From Gammaproteobacteria bacterium (GTDB lineage: Bacteria > Pseudomonadota > Gammaproteobacteria > Pseudomonadales > Azotimanducaceae), in the NCBI GenBank assembly GCA_016874135.1, contig VGVE01000002.1, positions 27,829-91,828 of the forward strand: 64,000 nt of DNA. The letters run 5' to 3'. Position 1 is the stretch's first letter; each line of letters opens with the position of its first letter. Below, one piece after another: positions 9,538 through 18,823 of the stretch. The notes under the pieces are model-generated. The model was given only the letters and a program-made list of their open reading frames with translations, ran no database searches and was not told where the DNA came from. The position numbers and the translations under genes are program-made.

Positions 9538-10974
9538 ATGCCTAGACCCGCGACTACATCCTCCAGCGCTCTTTCAACGGAGGGGTTCCTCTCTGACCTC
9601 TGGCGACAGAGCATCGTGCCAACGCTTTGCGATTTCATCCGTATTCCCAACAAATCGCCTTCGTTTGATCCGGAATGGACAAGCCATGGCTACATGCACA
9701 AGGCTGTCCGGCTGCTCGCAGAGTGGTGTGAAGCAACCTCCGGCATTACGGGCAAGTCCGTTGAAGTATTCGAGTTACCGGGGCGCACCCCGACCCTCCT
9801 CGTGGATGTGCCCGCGTTCGCAGGCGGCAGCGGCAACATCCTCATCTACGGGCACTATGACAAACAGCCGGAATTCTCGGGTTGGCGCAGCGGCCTCAGC
9901 CCTTGGGAACCGGTCCTCGACGGCGAGCGACTCTATGGCCGCGGCGGTGCCGATGACGGTTACGCGGTTTTCGCGGCACTCGCCGCCATCGCCGCGTTGC
10001 AAGCGCGCGAAATTCCTCATGGCCGTTGCCTGCTGCTGATCGAAGGCTGTGAAGAGAGCGGCAGCTTTGATCTGCCGCACTACATGACTGCACTGCGGAA
10101 GCGGATCGGCGTACCGGACCTGCTTGTCTGCCTCGATGCAGAATGTGGAACCTATGACCGGCTGTGGAGCACCTCATCACTGCGCGGCATGTTGCCAGGC
10201 GTGTTGTCCGTAAACGTACTCACCGAAGGTCAGCATTCGGGCGCTGCTGGCGGCATCGTGCCTTCGAGTTTTCGCATTCTGCGCAGCGTAATGGAGCGTG
10301 TGGAAAACGCCGCCACCGGCGCACTGCATGATTGCCTGCACGTGCAGATACCGCAGGTCGCGCGGGAACAGATCCGGGCGGTGGCGGAATTGCTTGGTGA
10401 AGACGTATTGCGGAAGTTCCCGTGGGCACCCGGTGCCGAGCCGGAAGAGGCTGATACCTATCTCGCACTGCTCGCCAATGCCTGGCACCCGAGTCTCGCC
10501 ACCACTGGAATTGGGGGGGCGCCTTTACCCCAGGACGCGGGCAATACGTTGCGTCCGGCAACCAGCGTTAAGCTTGTCTTCCGTTTGCCGCCAACGCTCG
10601 ACGCGAACACCGCAGCAAACGCCATTCGCTTGGTTCTCGAAGACAACCCACCCTATAGCGCACCGGTGAGCTTCGCAGTTGAAACCCCTCAAACCGGCTG
10701 GTACGCGCCGGAAACAGCCCCATGGCTCAATACCGCGATCCAGTCCGCATCACAGCGCCACTTCGGCAAACCGTCACTGGCGATGGGCATGGGCGGGACC
10801 ATTCCCTTCCTGCGCATGCTCGGAAAGACCTTCCCCTTAACACAGTTTCTGGTCACCGGGGTACTCGGCCCGCACTCGAATGCGCACGGGCCGAATGAGT
10901 TCCTCCACCTGGGTACGGCACTGCGTTTGAGTGCCTGCGTAGGCGATGTGATCGCAGCGCTGAAGAAAACCTGA
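9538..10974 (+). CDS. M20-family metallopeptidase (dipeptidase/ArgE-like)
   Basis: The 478-residue protein starts at ATG 9538, 13 bp after the monooxygenase; an in-frame open stretch upstream is not needed. Two-metal site motifs are visible: GHYDKQPE, GRGGADDGY, the general base pair in EGCEESGS, CLDAECG, and a C-terminal His in GPHSNAHGPNE. The lid/dimerisation insert lies in the middle. Members hydrolyse dipeptides or N-acyl amino acids. The length and motif spacing resemble the CNDP/PepV-like dipeptidases. Cytoplasmic; no signal peptide. Confidence 0.87.
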   Translation: MPRPATTSSSALSTEGFLSDLWRQSIVPTLCDFIRIPNKSPSFDPEWTSHGYMHKAVRLLAEWCEATSGITGKSVEVFELPGRTPTLLVDVPAFAGGSGNILIYGHYDKQPEFSGWRSGLSPWEPVLDGERLYGRGGADDGYAVFAALAAIAALQAREIPHGRCLLLIEGCEESGSFDLPHYMTALRKRIGVPDLLVCLDAECGTYDRLWSTSSLRGMLPGVLSVNVLTEGQHSGAAGGIVPSSFRILRSVMERVENAATGALHDCLHVQIPQVAREQIRAVAELLGEDVLRKFPWAPGAEPEEADTYLALLANAWHPSLATTGIGGAPLPQDAGNTLRPATSVKLVFRLPPTLDANTAANAIRLVLEDNPPYSAPVSFAVETPQTGWYAPETAPWLNTAIQSASQRHFGKPSLAMGMGGTIPFLRMLGKTFPLTQFLVTGVLGPHSNAHGPNEFLHLGTALRLSACVGDVIAALKKT

Positions 10975-11011
10975 TCCGGCTCCTGGCATCAGCCTGGAGC
11001 TGCCGTGAAGG

Positions 11012-11626
11012 TCAGTGCAGAAGACGGCTGTTGGCGCTGAAGCTGCGCTTCAGGAAGTCTATCTGGTCACCGAGGATACGGCCGGAGTTGATGAGCGCCA
11101 GGTACTCCGCGAAGTTCGGGGTATAAGGCAAGGCCATCAACTCAAGTCCACACTCGTGCAGCAGGCGATTGCCTTTAAAGTGGTTGCAGCGTTTGCAGGC
11201 TGTAACGACGTTGTCCCATTGATCTCGACCACCGCGGCTGCCCGGGATGACGTGGTCGCGGGTCAGGTCACCATCCCGGAAACTCTGGCCACAATAGAGG
11301 CATACATTGCCGTCCCTGACAAACAGCGCCTGATTGGTCAGCGGTGGAACACCAAGGGTCGGAGGCACGACGCGACCGTCACAGGCGATGATCGAGTGAA
11401 TGGCCATACATGAACGCGAGCCATTGTGACGTGAGTGACCGCCGCGGATACGCAATACCGGGTCGCCCAGCGTCCAGACAACGATATCCCTGGCATAAAG
11501 GCAAACGGCCTCTTGCCAGGTCACCCAGTCAACCGGATGGCCCGCTACATTCAGGCGAAGGATCCGCGGCACGCGGTGATAGTCACCGGGTGTGGCGATT
11601 TCCGAAGAGAGCATGTTCATCGTCAA
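11012..11626 (-). CDS. HNH endonuclease family protein
   Basis: The 204-residue protein starts at ATG 11626; ATG 11620 is an alternative. The centre holds CLYCGQ, then TRDHVIPGSRGG, then WDNVVTACKRCNHFKGNR. This is the HNH metal-finger fold with two CxxC zinc pairs and the DH catalytic step. Similar stand-alone HNH proteins are common on proteobacterial chromosomes and are not necessarily mobile. It is convergent with the M20 peptidase gene. Its biological role is unclear. Confidence 0.85.
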   Translation of the reverse strand: MTMNMLSSEIATPGDYHRVPRILRLNVAGHPVDWVTWQEAVCLYARDIVVWTLGDPVLRIRGGHSRHNGSRSCMAIHSIIACDGRVVPPTLGVPPLTNQALFVRDGNVCLYCGQSFRDGDLTRDHVIPGSRGGRDQWDNVVTACKRCNHFKGNRLLHECGLELMALPYTPNFAEYLALINSGRILGDQIDFLKRSFSANSRLLH

Positions 11627-11972
11627 GGCTCACCATTTGTATTGAACCCGTCGTCGAACCGGTCAGCGCTACCGCTGTCGGATCCCGATAGATGTCCGAC
11701 GACAGTCACCTGCTCGCACGGGTCACCTCTGTTGCATTGACTGCCACAGAGCCGACCGTTACGAGGCGGCCGAATCATGACCAATCACCACGACATGCGC
11801 AATCAAGACGGCTCTCATCGCGCACACGCCGGGCAGCTTACGGATACCCGGCCATGACAAGCAGATGCACCCGAACGAACGGAATCGCCTTTGACACCTC
11901 TGGTGTCGGGGTGCAAAGTAAGGCGCCATCGCAAAGTAGTGCGCTATTTACCAACGCACTTGTGTAGAAATC
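11627..11972. other. Intergenic region, 346 bp
   Basis: I see no credible gene on either strand here; short open frames lack recognisable residues. The only notable element is the short palindrome at 11893-11907. It separates the HNH gene from the broken SPOR-domain gene and presumably holds the promoters of both. Confidence 0.5.
11893..11907. promoter_or_regulatory. Short perfect palindrome upstream of the SPOR gene
   Basis: GACACC-TCT-GGTGTC is a perfect six-base inverted repeat with a three-base centre, about 65 bp upstream of the ATG at 11973. It overlaps a TTGACA-like hexamer (11891-11896). It could be an operator or a small hairpin. Confidence 0.3.
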
Positions 11973-12818
11973 ATGCCTGCACTGACCTTCGGCCGCCTTG
12001 CAGTCTCGATATTTCTCGCTTCGCTATCGTTTTGCCTGCAGGCCGCTGCATCGGATGGCGAGTGGGGTTGTGAACGGGCCTCGGATACTGGCAAATGGTC
12101 CTGCGCCTGACGCGGTGTATCCGCGACTGAACTTTCCGAGCCTTGTGCGGACGCGGGAGCGGACTCAGCAGTGCCCACCGAGATCGATCCCTATGAAGCA
12201 CGGTCGCGGGCTGCGGTTGAAAGAACAGTAGAAAGAGCGGGAGAGAGAACAGCAGAAAGCGAGGGTGCACGCACTGACGTGCCCGCGACCGGGTCATCCG
12301 GTGAACCGTCCACAGCGGGATCCACCGCGCTGGTTGATGAACCCGTCGTAGCAGCCGAGTCGCCTGTCGCGGCGATGATTCCTGATCCTATCAGCCCCCC
12401 TGCTCCCGCAGCGGAACCGGACTCCGAGCCGGAAACAAACACAGCGGCAGACGTCTAAACTTCAGACATCCCGGACTACAAATCATTGGCGTATGTCCCG
12501 GACCAGCCGACCCCGCTGCTCGAGCTTCCACCCGAATTCTGGGTAGCGCAGCTCATGGCAGTTTCGAGCAAGGAGTTCCTCGAGAGTTACGCGGAAGAGC
12601 ACAACCTGCGAGGCCTTTCCCCCACCCGCATCGCCAGTGGCGACCGGCTGTTTTTTGTACTGATTCTTGGCATCTACGAAACCCGGGACAGGGCCAAACA
12701 GGCCATTACCAACATGCCGCCGCCGTACAACAAGCACAAGCCGCTGCTGCGCACGTTGGGATTCCTTCAGGATGCGATGCGCAAGGCCGACCAGATCACG
12801 GGAAGCTCCGACTTCTGA
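11973..12818 (+). pseudogene. SPOR-domain secreted protein, interrupted by two in-frame stops
   Basis: A single frame runs from ATG 11973 (signal peptide, cleavage after LQAAA) to 12818 and is broken only by TGA at 12108-12110 and TAA at 12456-12458. Order: signal peptide; short Cys-containing segment with WGC and WSCA; Glu/Arg-rich stretch; Pro/Ala/Glu-rich linker; then a C-terminal SPOR-like domain (FWVAQLMAVSSKEFLESYAE... and a tail ending LGFLQDAM). SPOR domains bind denuded peptidoglycan. Because the frame stays the same across both stops and both flanks look protein-like, the gene is either recently inactivated or affected by base-call errors. Confidence 0.7.
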
Positions 12819-12839
12819 CCGGAGCGCCAACAAGACTCT

Positions 12840-13709
12840 TCAGCCGCGATCGTCCAGCAGCGGTTGCATCTTCATCTGACGCTCCGCCGCCCGGCCAAAC
12901 AGGCGCTGCTGTTCTTCAACTGCCTTCGGATCCGGTTCCCACGAACCGCGGCTGTCGCGCAGGCCGCCATCCATCACCACATAGCTGCCCGACATGAAGG
13001 CACCATCGGGCCCCGCCATGAAGTTCACCAGGCCCGCGATGTCATCGGGTTGACCCACCCGCCCCACCGGCGTGCGCGTTTCAAGAGAACTGCGTATCGC
13101 ACCCAGGGGTTCACCGGCGAGCCCCGCCGCGAGCGGCGTTTCAATCACACCCGGGCCGATGGCGTTAACGGTAATGCGGTGCGGTCCGAGGTCCTGGGCC
13201 CAACCCCGCACCATCATGGCAACCCCTACCTTGGTGGCCGAGTACGCCCACATCGTCCCGCTGGTATTCAGAGCGGCGAGGGACGAAATACAAACAATCC
13301 GGCCGCCATTGCCAAGCCGTGCCATCTGTTGCGCAGCAGCCTGCACGGTGAGGAATACACCGGTGAGGTTGACATCGATCTGGTCCTGCCAGTCTTTGGG
13401 CGACATGTCGAGAACCGAGCCACTCCGACCAATACCAGCGTTGGCGACGGCGATATCCAGACGTCCGAAACGATTCACACAATCCCGCGCTGCCGTCTGG
13501 ATCTGCATGTGAGAGGCAACGTTGGCTTTCAGTACCAATGCCTGACGGCCCAGTTGAGTGACCAGATCCGCTGTCATACGCGCACCATCCTGGTCGATAT
13601 CGGGAATGCAGATATCCGCTCCCTCTCGCGCCAGACGCAGTGCGATGCCGCGCCCGATACCCGATCCAGCGCCGGTAATGAATGCGACCTTGCCGATCAA
13701 CTGGCTCAT
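12840..13709 (-). CDS. SDR-family oxidoreductase
   Basis: The 289-residue classical short-chain dehydrogenase has the cofactor loop TGAGSGIGRG, the structural ANAG motif, catalytic Ser in CISSLAA and the YSATK Tyr-Lys pair. The acidic residue after the second strand (PDID) favours NAD over NADP. The C-terminal 35 residues extend beyond the usual GG-L ending. The substrate is unknown. The start overlaps the stop of rarD by four bases (13706-13709), so it is translationally coupled downstream of that transporter. Confidence 0.88.
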   Translation of the reverse strand: MSQLIGKVAFITGAGSGIGRGIALRLAREGADICIPDIDQDGARMTADLVTQLGRQALVLKANVASHMQIQTAARDCVNRFGRLDIAVANAGIGRSGSVLDMSPKDWQDQIDVNLTGVFLTVQAAAQQMARLGNGGRIVCISSLAALNTSGTMWAYSATKVGVAMMVRGWAQDLGPHRITVNAIGPGVIETPLAAGLAGEPLGAIRSSLETRTPVGRVGQPDDIAGLVNFMAGPDGAFMSGSYVVMDGGLRDSRGSWEPDPKAVEEQQRLFGRAAERQMKMQPLLDDRG

Positions 13710-14602
13710 GTCATGGCCTCCCGCCGTTTGTTGATGCGCCGATCATACAGAGCCTCCAGTGGGAACAGCACCAGTGCGGTCCAGATACAGGCGAAGGTGA
13801 TGAGCTGTCCTTCTCGAAGCGGCTCGTGATACACGACTAAAGCGAGGATCAGCGCGAGCGTTGGTGACAGATACTGAATGAACCCGAGCAACGTCAGCGG
13901 CACACGAATTGCCGCTGCGGCAAACGCAAGCAGAGGCAGTACTGTCACCAGCCCACCAACACCAAGCAGCGCCCATTGTCCTGGACTGTAGGCAGAGAGT
14001 GGGTTGTCGAGCCCGCCGTACAGGTAACCCATCCAGGCGATGGCGAGCGGCAGTAGGATCAGCGTCTCCGCCGCCAGACCCGGCAGTGAGGGAATCGCCA
14101 GCATTTTCCGTACCAGACCATAGAGACCGAAACTGAATGCAAGTGACAAGGCTACCCACGGGAAGCGGTCAAAGCCGAGGGTCTCGTGTACGACCCCTGC
14201 GGCGGCGATCAGCAAGGCCAGCCACTGCAGCCGTGTCGGCTTTTCCGCCAATATGAAAACTCCGAGCAATACCGTGACAAGTGGATTGATGTAGTAGCCG
14301 AGGCTCGTTTCGATCATGTAGCCGTTGAAAAGGCCCCACACGAAGGTAAGCCAGTTGACCGACAGCAGCATCGACGAAACGACGAGCCCGACCCATTGGT
14401 GCTTGGTGAGACTGAGAAATGCGTCCAGCTGGCGCATCACGACCAACAGAACATCGAGCAGCAGCACCGACCAGACGATCCGGTGCGCCAGAACTTCGCT
14501 CGCATCTGCATACCGCACCGCCATGAAATAGATCGGCACCAAACCGCAGATGCTGTAAGCAATCAACGCATAGACGATGTCACTGCGTTCTTCAGCAGTC
14601 AT
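13706..14602 (-). CDS. rarD: EamA-family transporter RarD
   Basis: The 298-residue protein has ten predicted membrane helices. Its N-terminus ALIAYSICGLVPIYFMAV and the sequence VLAHRIVWS are characteristic of RarD, as is the later LGVFILAEKPTRLQWLAL. RarD proteins belong to the drug/metabolite transporter superfamily and the substrate is not established. It lies upstream of, and overlapping, the SDR gene, with gloB further upstream on the same strand. Confidence 0.88.
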   Translation of the reverse strand: MTAEERSDIVYALIAYSICGLVPIYFMAVRYADASEVLAHRIVWSVLLLDVLLVVMRQLDAFLSLTKHQWVGLVVSSMLLSVNWLTFVWGLFNGYMIETSLGYYINPLVTVLLGVFILAEKPTRLQWLALLIAAAGVVHETLGFDRFPWVALSLAFSFGLYGLVRKMLAIPSLPGLAAETLILLPLAIAWMGYLYGGLDNPLSAYSPGQWALLGVGGLVTVLPLLAFAAAAIRVPLTLLGFIQYLSPTLALILALVVYHEPLREGQLITFACIWTALVLFPLEALYDRRINKRREAMT

Positions 14603-14634
14603 GGTCGAAGGGCCGGCCTGGTATCAGGGTCAGT

Positions 14635-15402
14635 TCAGAACGTGTCCTTGAGACGACGGGTTTCACCAAAGACCTCCCACAGCGGCGCGCCTTCCTTGCC
14701 GACCTGCTTCTGCAGATCAGCGCTGGCAGCACGTAGGAACGGATTGGTGGCTTTCTCCCGGGCGAGCGTTGTCGGCACCGTGGGTTTGCCTGCGGCACGT
14801 AGTGCATCGATTTCATTCCGGCGCGCCAGAAGCAGCTCGTTATTGGGTTCCACCGTCACGGCGAATTTCGCATTCGACTGTGTGTACTCGTGCGCGCAGT
14901 AGAGAACCGTTTCATCAGGCAGGGCCATGAGTTTGGAGAGGCTCTGCCACATCATCTGTGGCGTACCTTCGAAGAGGCGGCCACAACCCAGCACAAAAAG
15001 CGTGTCGCCCACGAACGCAACGCCTTCGCGAGGGAAGTGGAAGGCAATATGGCCAGTGGTATGCCCCGGCACTTCGATGACCACCGCCTGGGTTTCACCG
15101 AAGCGGAACATCTCCCCTTCTTTCAACGCCACGTCGATACCCGGGATTCGCTCCCGGTCGATGGCCGCGCCTACCACGGTGCAGTTCCAACGTGCCTTCA
15201 GCGCCTGATTGCCACCGGCATGGTCAAAGTGATGATGGGTGTTCAGGATATGGGTAAGGCGCCAGCCTTTTTTTTCAAGCTCCGCATTGATCGCTGCATC
15301 TTCCGGCGTATCGATGGAAGCCGTGAATCCGGACTCCGGTTCGCGGATGAGGTACCCATAATTGTCCGAGAGACAGGGGAACTGAAGGATTTCCAGTGCC
15401 AT
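14635..15402 (-). CDS. gloB: Hydroxyacylglutathione hydrolase (glyoxalase II)
   Basis: The 255-residue protein starts at ATG 15402 behind a strong AAGGAGG site; the upstream open frame overlaps the cupin gene and is excluded. The metallo-beta-lactamase motif THHHFDHAGG supplies the two-metal ligands. Further ligands are in PGHTTGHI, the FVGDTLFV Asp and the C-terminal CAHEYT His. The substrate-binding tail (NPFLR) matches GloB. It hydrolyses S-lactoylglutathione to lactate and glutathione, the second step of methylglyoxal detoxification. Confidence 0.93.
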   Translation of the reverse strand: MALEILQFPCLSDNYGYLIREPESGFTASIDTPEDAAINAELEKKGWRLTHILNTHHHFDHAGGNQALKARWNCTVVGAAIDRERIPGIDVALKEGEMFRFGETQAVVIEVPGHTTGHIAFHFPREGVAFVGDTLFVLGCGRLFEGTPQMMWQSLSKLMALPDETVLYCAHEYTQSNAKFAVTVEPNNELLLARRNEIDALRAAGKPTVPTTLAREKATNPFLRAASADLQKQVGKEGAPLWEVFGETRRLKDTF

Positions 15403-15403
15403 G

Positions 15404-15775
15404 TCAGCCTCCTTGGGGCGGCGCAGATTCAAGTGGAACGAAGAGGCAACTGCGCGGCTCACCGCCCACATTGCGGGACTTGTGACCACGACCCGTCGTG
15501 TCTTCGGCGAGCAGGATCGATCCAGGCCCCATGCGGCGCACCGTACCATCGCCGATCTCGATATCCACACTGCCGGTCAGGTTCACTACAAACTGCCGAC
15601 GCGGCGCAGTGTGAAAGTCGAGGTCGTAGCTGCCGGACACTTCGCGGAACATCACCCCTTTGCCCTGCCACAGATCAGAGATCCGGCCCATGGGACCCAT
15701 GTCCTTCAGGTCCACGGCGACGTCTTCGAAATGACTTTCGCCATCCGCACCGGTATAGATTCGAACGATGTTCAC
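15404..15775 (-). CDS. Cupin-fold protein
   Basis: The 123-residue single-domain beta-barrel carries pattern elements of cupins: FREVSGSYDLDFHTAPRRQFV in the first motif region and GPGSILLAEDTTGRGHKS in the second. The likely metal ligands are His in LDFH and in GRGHKS. Its stop lies two bases before the gloB start, so the gloB ribosome binding site is inside this gene and the two are coupled. Function unknown; it could be a small dioxygenase, isomerase or sensor. Confidence 0.75.
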   Translation of the reverse strand: MNIVRIYTGADGESHFEDVAVDLKDMGPMGRISDLWQGKGVMFREVSGSYDLDFHTAPRRQFVVNLTGSVDIEIGDGTVRRMGPGSILLAEDTTGRGHKSRNVGGEPRSCLFVPLESAPPQGG

Positions 15776-15906
15776 GTGTTGCTCCTGTTACCCCAACAAA
15801 CACCGCGCCGCAGAACAAGTCTGGCGAGTCGAGGGCCAGAAACTAAACACCTGGAAGATACCTGTCCATAATCAAAAAAAGATCATAAAAAGATCACGTA
15901 AAGTTC

Positions 15907-17117
15907 ATGAATCCATCTGCCCGTTGGTTTGACCGGATCTGATATCTGCAGAGTTTCCTGCGCGGATTCATTCTGCTCTACCCAGTGGCTGCCATCTGGA
16001 TATTGGCAGGTGGCCTGTCCCCGGCCGAGCTCAGCCTGCTGTTCATCGTCTGGTCCGGTTCGGCCATGGCCTTTGAAGTACCTTCGGGTGTACTCGCAGA
16101 CCGATTTCCACGGCCTCACATCATGGCCGTCGCGTTCTCCCTCAAAGCACTCGGGTTCTCGATCTGGTGGGTGTTTCCGGAGTTTGCCGGATACGCCGCC
16201 GGGTTCGTCCTCTGGGCCCTCGCAGGTGCACTCCTCACCGGAGCCTGTGAGAGCTTCCTCTTCGGAAGCCTGCAGGCGCAGCACCGGACAGACGCTTTCG
16301 AAACCGTGTACGGTCGGGGCGATGCCAGCGAGCTCACCGGCATTCTGCTTGCGCTGGGGCTCGGGGGTTACCTTGCAGAAAACGGTCGTGACACCGTGTA
16401 CTTCCTGTCCTTCTCCGTTCCACTGCTGACAGCGGTACTCTACTCAGCCTGATGCATGAACCCCGCAAATCCAGCGCCGTAATCAGCGTCCGCACACCTT
16501 TTATCGACACGCTTCGGCAAGGCGTCAATACGGCACTCGCATCTAGACTGATCCTGCTGATCATCGCGACCTTCGCTGCTCTCCACCTGGTTCCAGAGGC
16601 ACTCGACGAATATTTCGCACCGCTCCTCAATGAATTGCCGAATCTGACCCTCTCGACCATCGGATTGGTGCTCGCAGCCTTCACCACAGCCATCATCGCG
16701 GGCAGCCTGCTCGCTGATCGTTTTGCGGCTGGTGGATTGAGAACGGTACTCGCCATCTACGCCTTGGCAGGATGTGTGCTGCTCTTTCCGGCTTCTGCTC
16801 CCACCTAGCTGGCGATCATCTGCATCCTCACAATGAACTTCCTGCATGGGATGGGCACGGTGATCCTGCAGGGTGCCTTGCAGCGCTCGATTACTGGTGA
16901 GGCGCGATCGACTGTGACGTCCCTGGCCAGCTTCACCCAAAATCTGGCTGCACTGCCCTTCTATGGCCTCTTCAGTTGGTACGCAACCAGCCACGGATTC
17001 ACTTCCGCCCTTACAATGACCAATGTATTTACTGTCATCGCGGCGCTCCTGCTGTGGACGCTATTAGTATTGATGGTTACGGGCACTTCAGCGAGACATC
17101 AGGAGTCAGAGGAATGA
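15907..17117 (+). pseudogene. MFS transporter, broken by stops and one frameshift
   Basis: From ATG 15907 the frame carries a typical MFS N-terminal half: membrane helices, then EVPSGVLADRFPRP, the conserved loop 2-3 motif. TGA at 15940-15942 interrupts it after 11 codons, in a context where TGG would restore the protein. Near 16435-16450 the coding frame shifts by one base, and the C-terminal half continues, with TAG at 16806-16808, to 17117. The full protein would be about 400 residues with 12 helices. The stop overlaps the tesB start (ATGA), so the original arrangement was an operon. Real decay and sequencing error are both possible. Confidence 0.75.
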
Positions 17118-17995
17118 ACAAAACCGGAAACACCGTTCTCGACTACATCCTCGAGCTCATCAATCTCGAACGGATTGAAGAGAACCTTTTCCGCGGTCAG
17201 AACCACAATACTGAACACGTGTTCGGTGGCCAGGTGCTGGCGCAGGCCATCGTCGCCGTATTTCGAACCATCCAGCCGGATCAGCACCTGCACTCCATTC
17301 ATTCCTACTTTCTCCGTGCCGGAGACTGGAAGGTGCCGATCCTCTATGAGGTGGATCGCATTCGGGACGGTCGCTCTTTCTCCACCCGCCGCGTGGTTGC
17401 CGTGCAGCACGGCAAGGCGATCTTTCATCTCTCTTCGAGCTGGCACAAACAGGAAGAAGGTCTGCTGCATTCGATACCCATGCCTAACGTATTGCCACCC
17501 CACTGTCTGCGCAGCGACAGGGAGTTGTATCAGGAGTTGGCCCAGGAACGACCTGATGTGCTGCGTTACGCGTTCCGCTTCGAGGCAATCGATTCACGGC
17601 AGGTCGAGAATCTGCTGATGGCGAACGAAGATCCGCATCCGCCTCTGAAACACACCTGGCTCAAGACTCGCGAGCCGTTGCCGCACAACGAAGAAGTCCA
17701 TCTCGCCATGCTCGCCTACATGTCGGATCTCGACTTCATGAGCACATCGATGCTCCCCCATGGCGGCAAACGTCTGCGCGACCAGATCTATGGCGCGAGT
17801 CTCGACCACGCCATCTGGTTCCATCGTCCATTCCGGGCAGATGAATGGTTGTTGTTCGCGAAGACGTCGCCAAGTGCGCGGGGTGCACGCGGATTTGTGC
17901 GGGGACAGTTCTATACCGAGTCCGGTGACCTGGTAGCCACCGCTGCACAGGAGTGCCTCATCCGTCCGGTGAGTCCTGTTGCCACGGCTTGGTGA
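17114..17995 (+). CDS. tesB: Acyl-CoA thioesterase II
   Basis: The 293-residue protein starts at ATG 17114, after AGGAGTCAGAGGA. It consists of two hot-dog domains. The first has NTEHVFGGQVLAQA and SIHSYFLRAGD; the second has the catalytic-region aspartate in AYMSDLDFMSTS and SLDHAIWFHRPFRADEW. TesB hydrolyses medium/long-chain acyl-CoA to free acid and CoA. The length (E. coli TesB is 286) and motifs support a complete enzyme. It fits the acyl-CoA metabolism genes at 23-28 kb. Confidence 0.93.
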   Translation: MNKTGNTVLDYILELINLERIEENLFRGQNHNTEHVFGGQVLAQAIVAVFRTIQPDQHLHSIHSYFLRAGDWKVPILYEVDRIRDGRSFSTRRVVAVQHGKAIFHLSSSWHKQEEGLLHSIPMPNVLPPHCLRSDRELYQELAQERPDVLRYAFRFEAIDSRQVENLLMANEDPHPPLKHTWLKTREPLPHNEEVHLAMLAYMSDLDFMSTSMLPHGGKRLRDQIYGASLDHAIWFHRPFRADEWLLFAKTSPSARGARGFVRGQFYTESGDLVATAAQECLIRPVSPVATAW

Positions 17996-18004
17996 TCGGC
18001 AGTG

Positions 18005-18034
18005 TCGACGACTCCGCGCAGCCGAAGTCGTCGA
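18005..18034. terminator. Hairpin between convergent genes
   Basis: TCGACGACT at 18005-18013 pairs with AGTCGTCGA at 18026-18034 across a 12-base loop. It sits between the convergent tesB and peroxiredoxin genes, where a bidirectional terminator is expected. No T-tract follows on either strand, so its strength is uncertain. Confidence 0.45.
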
Positions 18035-18101
18035 TCAGGTGATGACGCAATGAAAGGCCAGCGCTCGAATCGCTGACAGCCCTGCAGCAGATCGAATTCG
18101 T

Positions 18102-18581
18102 TCAGAGCGTCTTGAGAATCTCTTCCGCTTTGCTGACGTCAAGCTTACCAGGGGCTTCCACAGCGAGCTTTTTGACCACGCCGTTCACCACCACCATCGC
18201 ATAACGCTGGCTGCGCTTGCCAAGACCAAACCCGGAGCCGTCCATTTCCAGACCGACAGCCTGAGTAAAGGCGCCATTGCCATCACCCACCATCAGGAGA
18301 TTCTCGGCATTCTTGTCCTTGCCCCACGCATCCATCACGAACGCATCGTTGACGGACAGACAAACGATACTGTCGACACCCTTGGCCTTGATGTTGTCGG
18401 CCTGCACCACATAACCCGGCAGGTGCGCCATCGAGCAGGTCGGCGTGAATGCGCCAGGCACCGCGAACAAAACCACCTTCTTGTTGTCGAAGAGTTCTGC
18501 AGTGGTCACGGCGGCGGGCTTGCCATCCTTCATCATGTGCAGAGTTGCAGCGGGAATCTTGTCGCCTTCTTTGATCGCCAT
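18102..18581 (-). CDS. Peroxiredoxin, Prx5 type
   Basis: The 159-residue protein shows the signature PGAFTPTCS with the peroxidatic Cys49, preceded by KKVVLFAV. The Prx5 family reduces H2O2 and organic peroxides using glutathione/glutaredoxin or thioredoxin. There is no fused glutaredoxin domain. Downstream elements such as CLSVNDAFVMDAW and GFGLGKRSQRYAMVV match bacterial Prx5 homologues. Cytoplasmic, single domain, probably full length. Confidence 0.92.
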   Translation of the reverse strand: MAIKEGDKIPAATLHMMKDGKPAAVTTAELFDNKKVVLFAVPGAFTPTCSMAHLPGYVVQADNIKAKGVDSIVCLSVNDAFVMDAWGKDKNAENLLMVGDGNGAFTQAVGLEMDGSGFGLGKRSQRYAMVVVNGVVKKLAVEAPGKLDVSKAEEILKTL

Positions 18582-18823
18582 GGTTGTTGTCCTTCTGTTA
18601 CCGGGAACCGGTGTTGGGTGACCAGCCCGGCATTGTCTGGATTCCGCCTGACCCGGTCAATCAAAGGCGAATTGTGAAGCGGCGCACAGAAGAAGTTCTC
18701 CTTGATTCTGAGGTACTTGCGACCTGCCGCTCAGGTTGCGCCGGAAGGGGACGAGAAACGATACTTCCATCCGGCAGGACGCCCCCTACAGGGTTAAAAC
18801 TTCAGAGCGGCTACACCTATTAA

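Noticed and set aside
11012..11626. HNH gene as a homing or mobile-element endonuclease
   Set aside because: No intron, intein or transposon context surrounds it; stand-alone HNH proteins of this kind are common on chromosomes.
12864..13829. A 321-codon plus-strand open frame over the SDR gene
   Set aside because: The opposite strand encodes a complete SDR with TGAGSGIG and YSATK; this frame has no domain pattern.
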